Below are positions 14,687 through 25,100 of a stretch of 64,000 nt of DNA, piece by piece. The position numbers and the translations under genes are program-made. The stretch's first letter is position 1. Each line of letters starts with the position of its first letter. Source of the stretch: Caulobacter sp. RHG1 (GTDB taxonomy: Bacteria; Pseudomonadota; Alphaproteobacteria; Caulobacterales; Caulobacteraceae). The stretch lies in contig NZ_SMZP01000011.1 of the NCBI RefSeq assembly GCF_013181195.1, positions 62,001-126,000 of the forward strand, in the 5' to 3' direction. The notes below the pieces were generated by a model. It saw nothing but the letters and a program-made list of their open reading frames with translations, was not told the DNA's origin and did no database searches.

Positions 14687-16681
14687 TCAGTCCTCCTTGA
14701 GGCTGGGCGCGGCGCCGCCGCTGGATCCATCGCCGCTGCCGACGGCGTGCAAGGCCATGCCCGCGCCGTGGGCCAGGGCCTGCTTTTGGTGAAGATCGCG
14801 CGCCCAGGCGGGTGCATCAGTCGAACCGCCGCCGCCCTGATCACCGCCGGTGTCGCCACCGCCGGACCTGGAGGGCGACACGGTGCTGGCCGCGCCTTCG
14901 CCAGAGCCGCCGCCCTTGGGCGAGGATGGCCCCGAGGGACCGGGCGGGCCGGAGGGCGATGGCGGGCTTCCACCGCTCGGGCCTGCCAGCGGCGCACCGC
15001 CACCGGCCGCCCCCGCGCCAGCCAGGCCTTTGCCTAGAGCCGTCGTTCCAGCGACGGTCATCTGGGCGGCGGCCGCGCCGGCCATGGCCATGCCGCCGAC
15101 CACCAGTCCCGTACCGACCGCCGCACCCGCGCCCAACTGCGGCGCGCCCGAGACCAGACCCGAGGCGATGCCGGGTCCGAAAATCGACAGCCCCAGGAGC
15201 GTCAGAGCCGCCAAGGCCATCGCCAGGACCTCTTCCAGGGTCGGCTGGCCGGTAGAGGCGCTGGTGAATTCCGAGAACAACGACGAGCCGATGCCGACGA
15301 TCACCGCCAGCACCATGACCTTCACGCCCGAGGCGATGACATTGCCGAGCACCTTCTCGGCCAGAAAGGCGGTGCGGCCGAAGAGGCCGAAGGGGACGAG
15401 CACGAAGCCGGCCAGGCTGACGAGCTTGAACTCGATCAGCACTACGAAGACCTGCACGGCGATGATGAAGAAGGCGACGATCACCAGCAGCGCCACGGCC
15501 AGAAGAATGACGATCTGGACGATGTTCTCGAAGAACCCGGGAAACCCGCCCAATTCGGCGGCCGCTTGCAAAATCGGTTTGCACGCCTCGATCCCAAGCG
15601 CGGCCAGTTTGCCCGGCCGCAGGAAGTCTTCGGCCGAAGCGCCGGCGGCGCTGGCCTTGAGCCCCAGCCCCGCGAAGCTGCGCATCACGATGCTGCTCAG
15701 GGTCTGGAAGTTGCCGATCAGGAAGGCGAAGAACCCGACGTACAGGGTCTTCTTGATCAGCCGGGCCAGGATGTCTTCGCCCTGCGACCACGCCCAGAAG
15801 AGCGCCGCCAGGGTCACATCGATGGCCACCAGGGTGGTCGAGAGAAACGCGACCTCACCGCCCAGCAACCCAAAGCCGCTGTCGATGTAGGTGTTGAAGG
15901 TGTCGGTGAAGAGGTCGCGCAGCACCGAACCGCCCGCTGCGACGTAGTCGTCCAGGCCCACGAAGCGCACCCGGCGGTCGTCGGCGCCGACCTTCATCTC
16001 CGTCATGGCGCGACGGATGGCGAAGGGCTGACGGTTATGCGGCGCCATCTGCTCATAGACCTGCATCTGGCGGACAGGGTCGGGATTGACCGCGAAGGCC
16101 GTGACCTGTTCGAGGGTCAGGGTCTCTTCGCGGTAAAGGTCGAGCAAGGCGGGGGCGACCGCCCCCAGGCGCAGCCGCTGGCGCACGACGTCGGGCTTGA
16201 TCCCGTGGCGCGCGGCGATCTCCTCGGCGCCGTAGCCCTTGCGCTCGGCCATATCCTTGAAGGCTTCGAACTCGTCGGCGGGATGCAGCCGTTCACGGCT
16301 GAAATTCTCGTCCAGCGACACCTCCGCCGGGTCGTTGGTGGTGTCGACCACGCAGCGGACCGGCGCGCCATTGGCCAGCGCCTTGCGCTTGGCCAGCAGG
16401 CGCAAGGCTTGGCGGCGGCCTTCGCCCGCGCTGACGAGATAGTAGCCGGTCTCCTGGCCGTCCTTGACCTCCGGCTCGACGACGAGCGGCTGCAGGACGC
16501 CCTTGTAGGTGATCGAGGCCGCGCGGGATTCGATCACCTCGGCGCTGTGGCCGACCCGGCGGACATTCTTGGGCGAGGCCTTCAGACGATTGAGGGGGAT
16601 GTCGCGAACTTCGCCGTATTGCACGACGACCTGCGCGGGTCGCGAGGCCTTGAGGCTCGCAAATGCTGCTGAGGTGGACAT
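14687..16681 (-). CDS. in-frame fusion of ParB-like N-terminus to TrbL
   Basis: A 664-residue chimera. Residues 1-258 are a plasmid-type ParB-like protein: IPLNRLKASPKNVRRVG, the GEGRRQAL box (GERR-type), ENFSRERLHPADEFEAF and a helix-turn-helix (YGAEEIAARHGIKPDVVRQR). From about residue 260 the sequence is TrbL/VirB6: TFNTYIDSGFGLLGG, about six membrane segments (275-510) and the Gly/Ser/Pro-rich tail. In intact elements these are separate genes, with trbB, C, D, E and J before trbL. The junction lies near 15895-15910. AAGGAGG precedes the ATG, and a hairpin and repeat copy B lie upstream, as for ardA. A deletion joining two distant genes is the simplest explanation; sequencing or assembly error is the alternative. 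Confidence 0.85.
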   Translation of the reverse strand: MSTSAAFASLKASRPAQVVVQYGEVRDIPLNRLKASPKNVRRVGHSAEVIESRAASITYKGVLQPLVVEPEVKDGQETGYYLVSAGEGRRQALRLLAKRKALANGAPVRCVVDTTNDPAEVSLDENFSRERLHPADEFEAFKDMAERKGYGAEEIAARHGIKPDVVRQRLRLGAVAPALLDLYREETLTLEQVTAFAVNPDPVRQMQVYEQMAPHNRQPFAIRRAMTEMKVGADDRRVRFVGLDDYVAAGGSVLRDLFTDTFNTYIDSGFGLLGGEVAFLSTTLVAIDVTLAALFWAWSQGEDILARLIKKTLYVGFFAFLIGNFQTLSSIVMRSFAGLGLKASAAGASAEDFLRPGKLAALGIEACKPILQAAAELGGFPGFFENIVQIVILLAVALLVIVAFFIIAVQVFVVLIEFKLVSLAGFVLVPFGLFGRTAFLAEKVLGNVIASGVKVMVLAVIVGIGSSLFSEFTSASTGQPTLEEVLAMALAALTLLGLSIFGPGIASGLVSGAPQLGAGAAVGTGLVVGGMAMAGAAAAQMTVAGTTALGKGLAGAGAAGGGAPLAGPSGGSPPSPSGPPGPSGPSSPKGGGSGEGAASTVSPSRSGGGDTGGDQGGGGSTDAPAWARDLHQKQALAHGAGMALHAVGSGDGSSGGAAPSLKED

Positions 16682-16700
16682 GATGTGCCTCCTTGGGGCT

Positions 16701-16731
16701 GGGTTGCAGGCGCAAGGCGCGCCTGAAACCC
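16701..16731 (-). promoter_or_regulatory. leader hairpin B, upstream of parB-trbL fusion
   Basis: Stem of 7 plus 5 bp around one G-A mismatch (16701-16713 with 16719-16731), loop AAGGC. It lies just upstream of the AAGGAGG ribosome site. Stem sequence is unrelated to those before ardA and the DUF3768 gene, but position, length and single defect are similar. Confidence 0.7.
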
Positions 16732-16740
16732 TGCCAAGCG

Positions 16741-16880
16741 GCGAGCGCGGGTGTGCAAGCGGAGGGGCGCCTTCGCGGGGACCCGGCTGCAGGGCGCGCC
16801 CTGTCGCGGTGTCGACCTGTCGTCACGCCCGAAGCTGGGCGGAAGGCGATCCGAAGCGCGCCGAGGGCGGAGCCCTAAGC
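16741..16880 (-). repeat. dispersed upstream element, copy B
   Basis: About 140 bases matching copies A and C. The central palindrome is CAGGGCGCGCCCTG (around 16790-16803), followed by a variable spacer and the shared CACGCCCGAAGCTGGGCGG and GGCGATCCGAAG blocks, then the AGGGC-GGA-GCCCT hairpin. It precedes the parB-trbL fusion. Confidence 0.8.
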
Positions 16881-17094
16881 CCGGCCGCGAAAAGCGGCTT
16901 GAAGAAAGAAAAGGCGTCCGCCGCCCAGCGCGCGGTGATGGCTTTTGCAGCACCCAAAACGCCGGATTGGAACAGCACGGGGCGCGGCCCATCCGAATCC
17001 GGCCGTCGCAGAGATGGTCCCTCGCGCGGCCCCCGGGGGGCGATGGCTCGTCGTGAAAGGATCGACCTCAGAGCGGTCGCAGGCCTAGACGCCG
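16881..17094. other. spacer without visible gene
   Basis: No coding region, RNA gene or repeat is seen in these 214 bases between repeat copy B and the YjbR-like gene. The promoter for the parB-trbL transcript should lie in this stretch. Confidence 0.4.
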
Positions 17095-17466
17095 TCAGGC
17101 GGCGGCGGCCGGCCTGACGATGGGCGCGGCGGTCGTCCTGGCGCGCTTGGCCTCCACGCGTTGGGCGAACGACCAAGCGTCAGCCAGGATCTCGGCGGCG
17201 ACGGCCTCGTTGATCGCCGCCAGACGCAGCAGGACGATGCCCGACTTGCGCCGCCGCCCCGGCTCGCAGGCTATGCCGTCACTCAGCGACAGCGCCCAGG
17301 CCTGGCGCGCGGGGGAGATCTTGGCCACCGCCCAGCCGGGCACCGGCCAGCCCAGGGTCGCCAAGGCCTTGCCGCCCGCCCGGAACTGCACGGTCTCGAG
17401 GATGGCCTTGGCCTGGATATTCGGTCCCAGGGCCAGGGCCAGGGCGGTGAAATCGTCAGGGGTCAT
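17095..17466 (-). CDS. MmcQ/YjbR-like protein
   Basis: A 123-residue protein. TPDDFTALALALGPN at the start, FRAGGKALATLGWP, GWAVAKISP and the closing helix LRLAAINEAVAAEILADAWSFAQR follow the pattern of the MmcQ/YjbR family, which has a double-wing DNA-binding-like fold and unclear function. The acidic segment usual in that family (about residues 60-75) is poorly kept, so the match is moderate. The start at 17466 is preferred over an upstream GTG/ATG because the family begins at MTPDDF. Confidence 0.65.
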   Translation of the reverse strand: MTPDDFTALALALGPNIQAKAILETVQFRAGGKALATLGWPVPGWAVAKISPARQAWALSLSDGIACEPGRRRKSGIVLLRLAAINEAVAAEILADAWSFAQRVEAKRARTTAAPIVRPAAAA

Positions 17467-17707
17467 CGGATCCTCGCTGCGGCGCGGATCAAAATCCGAG
17501 TCGTCGCCGCGATGCAAAAGTCATCGGGCGGCACGACAGATCCGGTCGTCCCCAGCCGGTGGGGTGGTGGCCCAAGCCTCAGCCCCGAGGTTACGATCTG
17601 GCCGCGGCCATCGCCACCACGCCGGCAACCTCAAGGTGGGTCCGGCGATCTCGACCGGTACGCGACAGGCCTGCTATGGCCACGCTTAGATTGTGGAGCG
17701 ATCGTCG

Positions 17708-20700
17708 ATGAAGTGGATCAACGCCAAGAACCTGGAGACCTGGGCTGGCACAGCCCAAGGCCCGATCAATCTGCCGGGCCTGGTGGGCGCCCTGATCCGC
17801 GCCACGGTCACCAACCTCTCCCACTACCGCTTCCCCGAAGGCGACAAGGGCAAGGTGCGCGGCTTCGACGGCGTGGTCGAAACCATCACCACCAGCGCCT
17901 TCGTACCGGACGGTCGCTCGATCTGGGAATTTGGGGTCGAGAAGACCATCTCGACCAAGGCTTGGTCCGACTTCGACAAGCGTTCGAAGGCGATTCCGGA
18001 GGACGAGCGCAAGGACCTGAGCTTTGTCTTCGTCACGCCCCAGACCTGGGACACCCCCAGGGAAAAGCTGCACGATCTCATCGACGAGATGAAGGCGGCC
18101 TATGTCTGGAAGGACGTTCGCCTGATCGACGGCTCGCAGCTGGAGACATGGCTGGACGAGCGCCCGGCCGTGGCCTCGCGCTGGGCCCGCGAGGTGATCG
18201 GCAACTACCCCAAGTCCGGCGCCCTGAGCACCGACGAGTTCTGGGAGGCCTATTCTCGCCGGTTCGACCCGCAGCTGACCGAGGACGTCCTCCTGGCCGG
18301 CCGAGACGCCGCCGCCGCCGACCTGGTGAAGGCGCTGCTGGGAGATCCCGGCCGCTATCCGCTGATGGCCGACTCCCCCACCGAGGTCATCGCCTTCGCC
18401 GTCGCGGCCATCCGGCGCGCGCCGGCCAAAGAGCGCGACCATCTCGAGGCGCGCACCTTGGTCTTGAAGCACGAGGAGGTCGCCGCGGACCTGGCGGGCT
18501 ACAAAAACCTGGTGTTCTTGCCCATGGGCAGCGCCGTCGGCCTGGCCGGCCTCCTGTCCAACGACGGTCCAACGGTGGTGGCTCTGGGCCAGGACCAGAA
18601 GGGCCGCCGCGAGAGCACCCTGCCCCGCCCGAGCGCCGACGAAATGGCCAAGGCGCTGGAGACGATGGGCTTCGATAGCGCCAAGAGCCGGGCGCTGGGC
18701 AAGGCCGTGGGCCGGAGCGTGACGATCCTGGAACGCCAGATTGCCTCGGCCAATGTCGAGCGGCCGCGCTGGGCCAAGCTGGGACGCGCCCTGCTTCCGG
18801 CCATGCTGGCCGGGGCCTGGAACGCCAACCTCGAACCCGACCGCGAACGCCTGGCCGACCTCAACGCCCCGGGCAGTTACCTCGAACTGCTCAGGACCCT
18901 GCAGCCCCTGACCGCAGAGCAGGATCCGTTCATCGAGCAGGAACACCCGATCTGGCTGACGCGCGCGCCCGTCGACGCCTTCATCCAGCTTGGCAGCCTT
19001 CTGACCCTGGAAGACCTGGAACGCCTGGAGAAGATCGCCACCACCGTGTTCTCCGAGGTGGTCGCGCCCTCGGACGCGCCGTTCGCGCCTCACAACGACG
19101 GCTACGCCCACAGCGACTTCCTGAGACAAGGTCTGGCCCAGACGCTGCTGCAGATCGCGATGCTGCACGACGAGGCCCGCCTGACGGTGCCGCACAAGAC
19201 GCCTCAGGCCTTCGTCAACGACCTGATCAGCAATCTGCCGGGCCTGCGGACGGACACCCGGCTGATGGCCAGCCTGCGCGACGAACTGATCGTCCTGGCG
19301 GAGGCCGCCCCCGACCCTTTCCTCTCGGCCCTCGAGCACTTGCTCGAGGGGAAACAGCCCAAGGCCCTAGCCCTTTTTGACGAAAGCCCCGACATCTTCG
19401 GCCGCTCGGGCCCCTACTCGAACGTGCTCTGGGCTCTCGAAGCCCTGGCCTGGCCCAGTGAGCTTTTCCCGCGCGTCGCCCTGGTGCTGGCGCGGCTCGC
19501 CGAGATCGACCCGGGCGGTCGATACGCCAACCGCCCCAAGAGCACCCTGCGGTCCATCTTCCTGCTCTGGAATCCTGGAACCAACGCCACCTGGGAAGAG
19601 CGCCAGGACGCCTTGTCGATCGTGGTGGAAACCTACCCCGCGGTCGGCTGGACGCTACTGCTGAGCCTTTTGCCAGGCCGCCACGAGTCCGCCCTGGCCA
19701 CGGTACGCCCACGGTTCCGCGACGGAGGCGGCCGCAGTGAACACGTGACCAACGCCATGGTCGGCCAGGGTGCGCGCCACGTGGCCGATCTGCTCATCGA
19801 CCATGCCGGACTCGACGCCGAGCGCTGGACGGCGCTGATCCGCCGCCTCACCGATCTTCCCCCTGAGTATCGCGCCAAGGTCTTCGAGGGCCTCGACGCG
19901 GCGCGTCCGCAGCTGCCCGCCGACGCCAAGGCCGCGATCTGGGAGGCGTTGCGCAAGGAGCTGCGCCGTCATGAAGCGTTTGCCTCGACGGCCTGGGCGA
20001 TCCCCGCCGAGGAATTGCGGGCCTATCAGGAGGTTACCCAACGCTTCGGCGTCGAGGATATCCTGGTGACGACGCGCACGTTGTTCACCGAGCTGCCGCT
20101 GGCGATGAACGACTTCGACCAGGCCATGGCCGACCTTAAGATCAAGCGCCGCGACGCCTTGAGGGAGCTCCACGCCGCGTTGGGTGTCCCCGGCATCCTG
20201 GCGCTGGCGCGTATCAATGTTGAGGTCAGCTACGATGTGGCCGTAGCGGCCGTCGAAATCCTGGAAACGCCCGAGGCCGTATTCGAGCTCTTCGAAGCCG
20301 CGCGTCACGATCCGGCGCTGCGTCCGTTCGCCATCATGCTCAGCGGCATCAGCTACAATAGCTGGCGCGACAGACCCGAACGGCAGATCGCGTGGCGCGA
20401 CGTCGTTCGTACGATGCATGACTTCGGCGCCCCCCCACCTGATATCGCCAGCGTGTGTTTCCATTGGCCCGACACGCCCGAGACCTGGTCGTTCCTGATC
20501 GATCTCGACGGCGAAGTGGCCCTCGCCTACTGGCGTGAAAAGCCCGCCGTATCCGTGGCTCTCGAACATCTGATCGCCGCCATCCTGTTCTATCTGGCGG
20601 TCGAACGCGGCAGCGCGGCCTTGCGGGTCGCCCACAATCACCGCGACCAGGTCCCCGCCGCCCTGATCCTGAACATGCTCGACACGCTGGTCCTGGAGAT

Positions 20701-21445
20701 CAATGCCGGCCGCGTTCAGCCCGACACCATGACCGGCTTCTATGTCGAAGGGGCCCTGGACGCGCTCGACAAGGCCGCTGACGCCGACGCACACGACATC
20801 GCCCGGCGGGAATTTTCCCTGTTGTCGGTGATCGAGTACGGCTCGCGCCACTTGGCGCTGCAACGCCTGATGGCCACTGACCCGTTTTTCTTCTTCAGCC
20901 TCATCCAAACCGTCTTCCGCGGTGAGGGCGATCCGGTGCGCGAGGAGCCGTCGGAGCAGGAGGTCAACGTCGCGACCCTGTGCTTCCGCCTTCTGATGAA
21001 GTTCGACACCCTCCCCGGCTCTGGCGAGGACGGCGTGGACGCCGCCGCGCTCGCCGCCTGGGTCGACGGGGTGCGCCAGCTCGGTCGGGAAAATGCCCGC
21101 GGCCCGATCACCGACCAGTATGTCGGCCAGGCCCTGGCCAATTCCCACGAGGTCCAGCCATTCTGGCCCGGCGTCATCGTCGCGGCCGAGATTGAACGCG
21201 CGCAGAACCAAGATGTCGACACCGGCGTCGAGGTTGGTCGATTCAACCAGCGCGGCGTCACATCCCGGGGCATGGACGACGGCGGCGCCCAGGAATGGAC
21301 GCTCGTCGAGCGCTACCAAGCCTGGGCTAAAGCCGCGCGCGGCTATCCCAGAACGGTCAAGATTCTAGAGTCCATCGCCGAGACCTATAGAGGCACGGCT
21401 GAGCGCGAGGACCGCGAAGTTCGCCTGCGCAATGCCCGCGACTAG
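17708..21445 (+). CDS. large protein with nuclease-like N-terminus, candidate defence gene
   Basis: A 1245-residue cytosolic protein. The first 170 residues form a module that recurs at the front of very large bacterial proteins: LPGLVGALIRAT, RGFDGVVE (D54), PDGRSIWEFG (E74), then FVFVTPQTWD and LETWLDERPAV. The spacing of Asp and Glu suggests a PD-(D/E)xK-type nuclease fold, but the usual final ExK lysine is not clear. The remaining 1000 residues are alpha-helical and repeat-like; no P-loop is visible. A GGAG site precedes the ATG by nine bases. It stands alone between spacers. An anti-phage role is an inference from size, architecture and neighbourhood. Confidence 0.72.
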   Translation: MKWINAKNLETWAGTAQGPINLPGLVGALIRATVTNLSHYRFPEGDKGKVRGFDGVVETITTSAFVPDGRSIWEFGVEKTISTKAWSDFDKRSKAIPEDERKDLSFVFVTPQTWDTPREKLHDLIDEMKAAYVWKDVRLIDGSQLETWLDERPAVASRWAREVIGNYPKSGALSTDEFWEAYSRRFDPQLTEDVLLAGRDAAAADLVKALLGDPGRYPLMADSPTEVIAFAVAAIRRAPAKERDHLEARTLVLKHEEVAADLAGYKNLVFLPMGSAVGLAGLLSNDGPTVVALGQDQKGRRESTLPRPSADEMAKALETMGFDSAKSRALGKAVGRSVTILERQIASANVERPRWAKLGRALLPAMLAGAWNANLEPDRERLADLNAPGSYLELLRTLQPLTAEQDPFIEQEHPIWLTRAPVDAFIQLGSLLTLEDLERLEKIATTVFSEVVAPSDAPFAPHNDGYAHSDFLRQGLAQTLLQIAMLHDEARLTVPHKTPQAFVNDLISNLPGLRTDTRLMASLRDELIVLAEAAPDPFLSALEHLLEGKQPKALALFDESPDIFGRSGPYSNVLWALEALAWPSELFPRVALVLARLAEIDPGGRYANRPKSTLRSIFLLWNPGTNATWEERQDALSIVVETYPAVGWTLLLSLLPGRHESALATVRPRFRDGGGRSEHVTNAMVGQGARHVADLLIDHAGLDAERWTALIRRLTDLPPEYRAKVFEGLDAARPQLPADAKAAIWEALRKELRRHEAFASTAWAIPAEELRAYQEVTQRFGVEDILVTTRTLFTELPLAMNDFDQAMADLKIKRRDALRELHAALGVPGILALARINVEVSYDVAVAAVEILETPEAVFELFEAARHDPALRPFAIMLSGISYNSWRDRPERQIAWRDVVRTMHDFGAPPPDIASVCFHWPDTPETWSFLIDLDGEVALAYWREKPAVSVALEHLIAAILFYLAVERGSAALRVAHNHRDQVPAALILNMLDTLVLEINAGRVQPDTMTGFYVEGALDALDKAADADAHDIARREFSLLSVIEYGSRHLALQRLMATDPFFFFSLIQTVFRGEGDPVREEPSEQEVNVATLCFRLLMKFDTLPGSGEDGVDAAALAAWVDGVRQLGRENARGPITDQYVGQALANSHEVQPFWPGVIVAAEIERAQNQDVDTGVEVGRFNQRGVTSRGMDDGGAQEWTLVERYQAWAKAARGYPRTVKILESIAETYRGTAEREDREVRLRNARD

Positions 21446-21506
21446 TCGGATTTCTGGACGTCGCGGCGCCGAGCCTGCCTGGGTCGCTAGCCGCCGCCAG
21501 CGACGC

Positions 21507-21953
21507 TTATGCAGAGACGTCGAGCAGGGCTCCAGCGTTTACCTCTGATGGGTCAGTGGTACCTGCCCCCACGCGTTCGCGTAACCAATCTGCCAATGTA
21601 TTCAGAGAGTTGGTGCTCTGGTCACCATTCGATGCGCTGACGGCCCAGCGCTCCGCACCCCCCAGAGAAATGAGTTTCTCGATTGTGGCGAGAGAACCCT
21701 TCGCCTCCTTTTCGGAGAAGCCAGAGACGTCGCCAAGGCGCATACCCGAAGATGATCGATTGGCCTGCGCACGCGCTATCGCCTCGTGCGCATCAATGAA
21801 CGGGTCTGGGCGACTCTCTCGCCGTTGCGCTTGGGATTGGCTCGGAAGTTCCTTGGGCTGGAGTCGAACACCTACCGCCCCGGTATCGGCGGTCGCTGGC
21901 GTCGGATAGTTTGCGCGGATCGTGACCGCGATATCCCTGTTGCTGACATTCAT
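21507..21953 (-). CDS. small hypothetical protein downstream of the RTX gene
   Basis: A 148-residue Ser/Ala-rich protein beginning with SNRDIAVTIRANYPTPATADTGAVG, given here only as a description of its start; it has no signal peptide or membrane segment. The middle (EAIARAQANRSSSGMRLGD, then SGFSEKEAKGSLATIEKLI) is helical. The upstream region (22005-22045) is clearly AT-rich. It lies 229 bases after the RTX gene on the same strand but beyond that gene's terminator, so it probably has its own promoter. No family recognised. Confidence 0.5.
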   Translation of the reverse strand: MNVSNRDIAVTIRANYPTPATADTGAVGVRLQPKELPSQSQAQRRESRPDPFIDAHEAIARAQANRSSSGMRLGDVSGFSEKEAKGSLATIEKLISLGGAERWAVSASNGDQSTNSLNTLADWLRERVGAGTTDPSEVNAGALLDVSA

Positions 21954-22133
21954 GACGGCACCGTGACGTGAGACTACGACACGGTTCCCGCAAAAATTGA
22001 GCCAACTCGTCGTCGGCATAACGCACTATATTATATGAATTTTTAAAGAGATTGGCGAACTAACGCTCAATCCTGACCGGCAATTCCAACCCGGTGGGCA
22101 GAATGTTTCCAGCTGAACTAGCAGGCCGCGTTA

Positions 22134-22173
22134 CGGAAAAAGAAAAGCGGCGCTTCAAGGGTCGAAGCGCCGC
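22134..22173 (-). terminator. intrinsic terminator of the RTX gene
   Basis: A perfect 10-bp stem (22147-22156 with 22164-22173) with a seven-base loop, followed on the minus strand by TTTTCTTTTT. It starts 10 bases after the RTX stop codon: a textbook rho-independent terminator. Confidence 0.88.
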
Positions 22174-22182
22174 CGGGTAACC

Positions 22183-25100
22183 TCAAATCGTGAAACCAAT
22201 GCCATCTAGCGTGTAGAATTGCTCAATTGCCTTCGAGCCGCCCGCACCAAAGTAACCGATTACGACGATACCTGAATCTATCTGCCCGTTGTCATTCAGG
22301 TCGTTAAAGGTCGAAATATAAAGATCTGAACCTACAGCGACCGCAGCGACCTCAGACGCGGAATTGAACGTATTCAAGTACACGACATCCATTCCAGACG
22401 TGCCAGTGTCGGTAATATAGGTTCGAGCCGAAGTCTCGACGTAGTAGCGATCACCCCCATTTCCACCATGGGCTTCCCCCGCCCCACGAAGCTCGAACTG
22501 ATCGCCATCATCTCCCCCATCCAGAATATAGGCGCTTCCGAGACCAACCAATCGATCTGCGCCAGCCCCACCGAGGGCCACGCCACCGTAAACCGTCAGG
22601 ATATCGTTCCCCGTTCCGCCATCTGCGATACTGAAGATGTCGTCGACTGACGTAGTGATCTGGTCGTTACCGTCTCCGCCGTAGAGCAGATCCGCCTGCG
22701 CACCTGCTTGCGCCGCCCCAACTGGACCCGTGTTGCTGCCGAGATAGCCGAAGATGATATCGTTCCCGGCCCCACCACGGATCTCGTCATCGCCAGCCCC
22801 GCCCTCAAGGGTGTTGTCGTTGCCGTTGCCAATCAATTTGTCGGCGAAATTCGTACCGATGATCCCGAAGATATGATCAAAGCTATCGCCGGTGGCGTCT
22901 CCGCCAAACGCCGCGCCTGTGGATAGGTCGATTTCGACTGCTGCGGCGCTGGTCAGATACCAAACCATATCCCTACCCGCGCCACCTCCGAAGAAGCTGT
23001 CGGCGCCAGCGCCACCGATGAAGGTGTCGTCGCCTGTCCCGCCGAGAAAGACATCGTTGAAGGAAGACCCCTCGAAAATTTCGATAGAGGCGTAGGTGTC
23101 GCCTGCCGCGATCCCCGAGCTTCCCGTTCCGCTGACGGAGATCGTTAGAGCGGACGCCGAAGAAAGGTAGCTGACAAGATCGACGCCTTGCCCCCCGTCA
23201 ATGGCGTGGGCGGCCGCGCCCGCGATGAAAGTATCGTTGAAGTTCGACCCGGCGAAAATCTCGATGCTGTCGAAGGTGTCGCCGGTGAACCCGCCTTGGA
23301 AGCCGTCGAAAATTAGCACGACACTGCTTGCCGAGTCGGCGAACGAAACCGTGTCCGTGCCATCGCCACCGAAGAAAGCGTCTCCCCCCGCGCCGCCATA
23401 GAGGATGTCGTCGCCGGCCCCGCCGTTGAGGGTGTCGTCGCCGTCGCCACCGAAGAGCTGATCGGCGCCGCCGGCCCCGTTGAGCTCATCGTCCCCAGCC
23501 ATGCCGTACAGCATGTCGCTACCGTTGGCCCCGGTCAGGACGTTATTGCCGGCGCTGCCAGTCCCGGTGAAGGCTGCGCTCCCCGTGTAGGTGAGCCGCT
23601 CGATCTCCACCCAGGCGCCCAAGGAGTAGTTCGCAAGGGTCGTGCTGATGAGATCGTCCCCTTGGCCGGCGCCTTCGGTGATCGTGATGCCGGTGGAAGT
23701 GATCACATAGGTGTCGTCGCCATCGCCCCCCCGCAGCCAGTGGCCGCTGGTGGTCGAGGTCAGGGTGTCGTTGAACGCCGAACCAAGGACGACTTCGAAG
23801 TTTTTAATGACGTCGCCTTCGGCGTAGCCGCCGGACACCACATTGGTGGTCAGATTGACGTTCACAGCTGCGGTCGACGCCGCATAGCTTAGAAGATCCG
23901 GGCCAGCGCCACCGTCCAGCCGCTCGGCCGCCGCGCTGGAGACGATCGTGTCGCCGTATCCGGTCCCAATGAACCCTTCAATGGAATTGAAGGTGTCGCC
24001 CTGCGCATCGCCGCTGCCGACCCCGGCCGCCAGGTCGAGGCTGACCGCGCTCGTGGCGTTGGCGTAGCTGACCGTGTCGATGCCGTCGCCGCCATTGAAG
24101 GTGTCCGCGCCGGCGTCCCCGATCAGCGTGTCGTTGCCGCCGCCACCGTTGAGCACGTCGTCGCCGCCCCCGCCTTGGAGGGTGTCGGCCGCGCCACCGC
24201 CGGTGATGACGTTGTCGAGACTGTTCCCCGTACCGGAGAAGCTGGCGCCACCCGCGTAGCTGAGACGTTCGATCTGCGGGAGGGCCGCCAGGCTGAAGGT
24301 GGCCAGGGTCGTTTGGATGGTGTCGTCCCCGGACGTATCGACGATACCGACACCGGTCGCGCCAATGACGTAGGTGTCGTCGCCCGCTCCGCCCTGCAGG
24401 CTATGGCCAGCGGTCGCCGAGCCCAGCGTGTCGGCGAAGGTTGTTCCGATCAGGGTCTCGAAGCCCGAAATCGTATCGCCTTCGGCATAGCCGCCGGCGG
24501 CGGTGTTGGCCGTCAGATGGACGTTCACCCCGGCGGTCGAGGCGGCGTAGTCCAGAATGTCGACGCCGCCCCCGCCCGCGAAGCCATCGGCGCCCACGCC
24601 GGCCACGAAGGTATCGGCGAGACTGGAGCCCTGGATGACCTCGATGCTGTTGAAGGTGTCGCCTTCGGCGTCGCCGGTATGCACCCCGGTGAGCATGTTG
24701 ATGGTGATGGCGGTCTGGTAGCGTGCGGTGTCGGTCCCGGCCCCGCCGTTGAGCTGATCCGCGCCAGCGCCGCCGTAGAGGCTGTCGTCCCCGTCCCCGC
24801 CGTTGAGGATGTCGTCGCCGGTTTCGCCCAGCAGTTCGTCGTTGCCGCCGCCGGCGTTCAGGACGTCATCGCCGTCACGACCATTGAGATTGTCGTTGCC
24901 GTCGCCGGTGGTGATGGTGTTGTCGCCGCCGTTGCCGAAGCCGTTGAAATTACCTGTGCCGATGAAGACCAGGTTCTCGACATTGGTCATGCTCGACAGG
25001 GATGCACCGCCGGTGGTCATGACGGTGTCGATACCGCCACCGACCGCCTCCTCGACCGTCACCGTGGCGCCGCTGATGTAATAGACGTCGTCGCCGGCGC

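Noticed and set aside
17591-19339. 582-codon open frame antisense to the large 17708-21445 protein
   Set aside because: Shadow of GC-rich codons; the forward protein has conserved motifs and a ribosome site.
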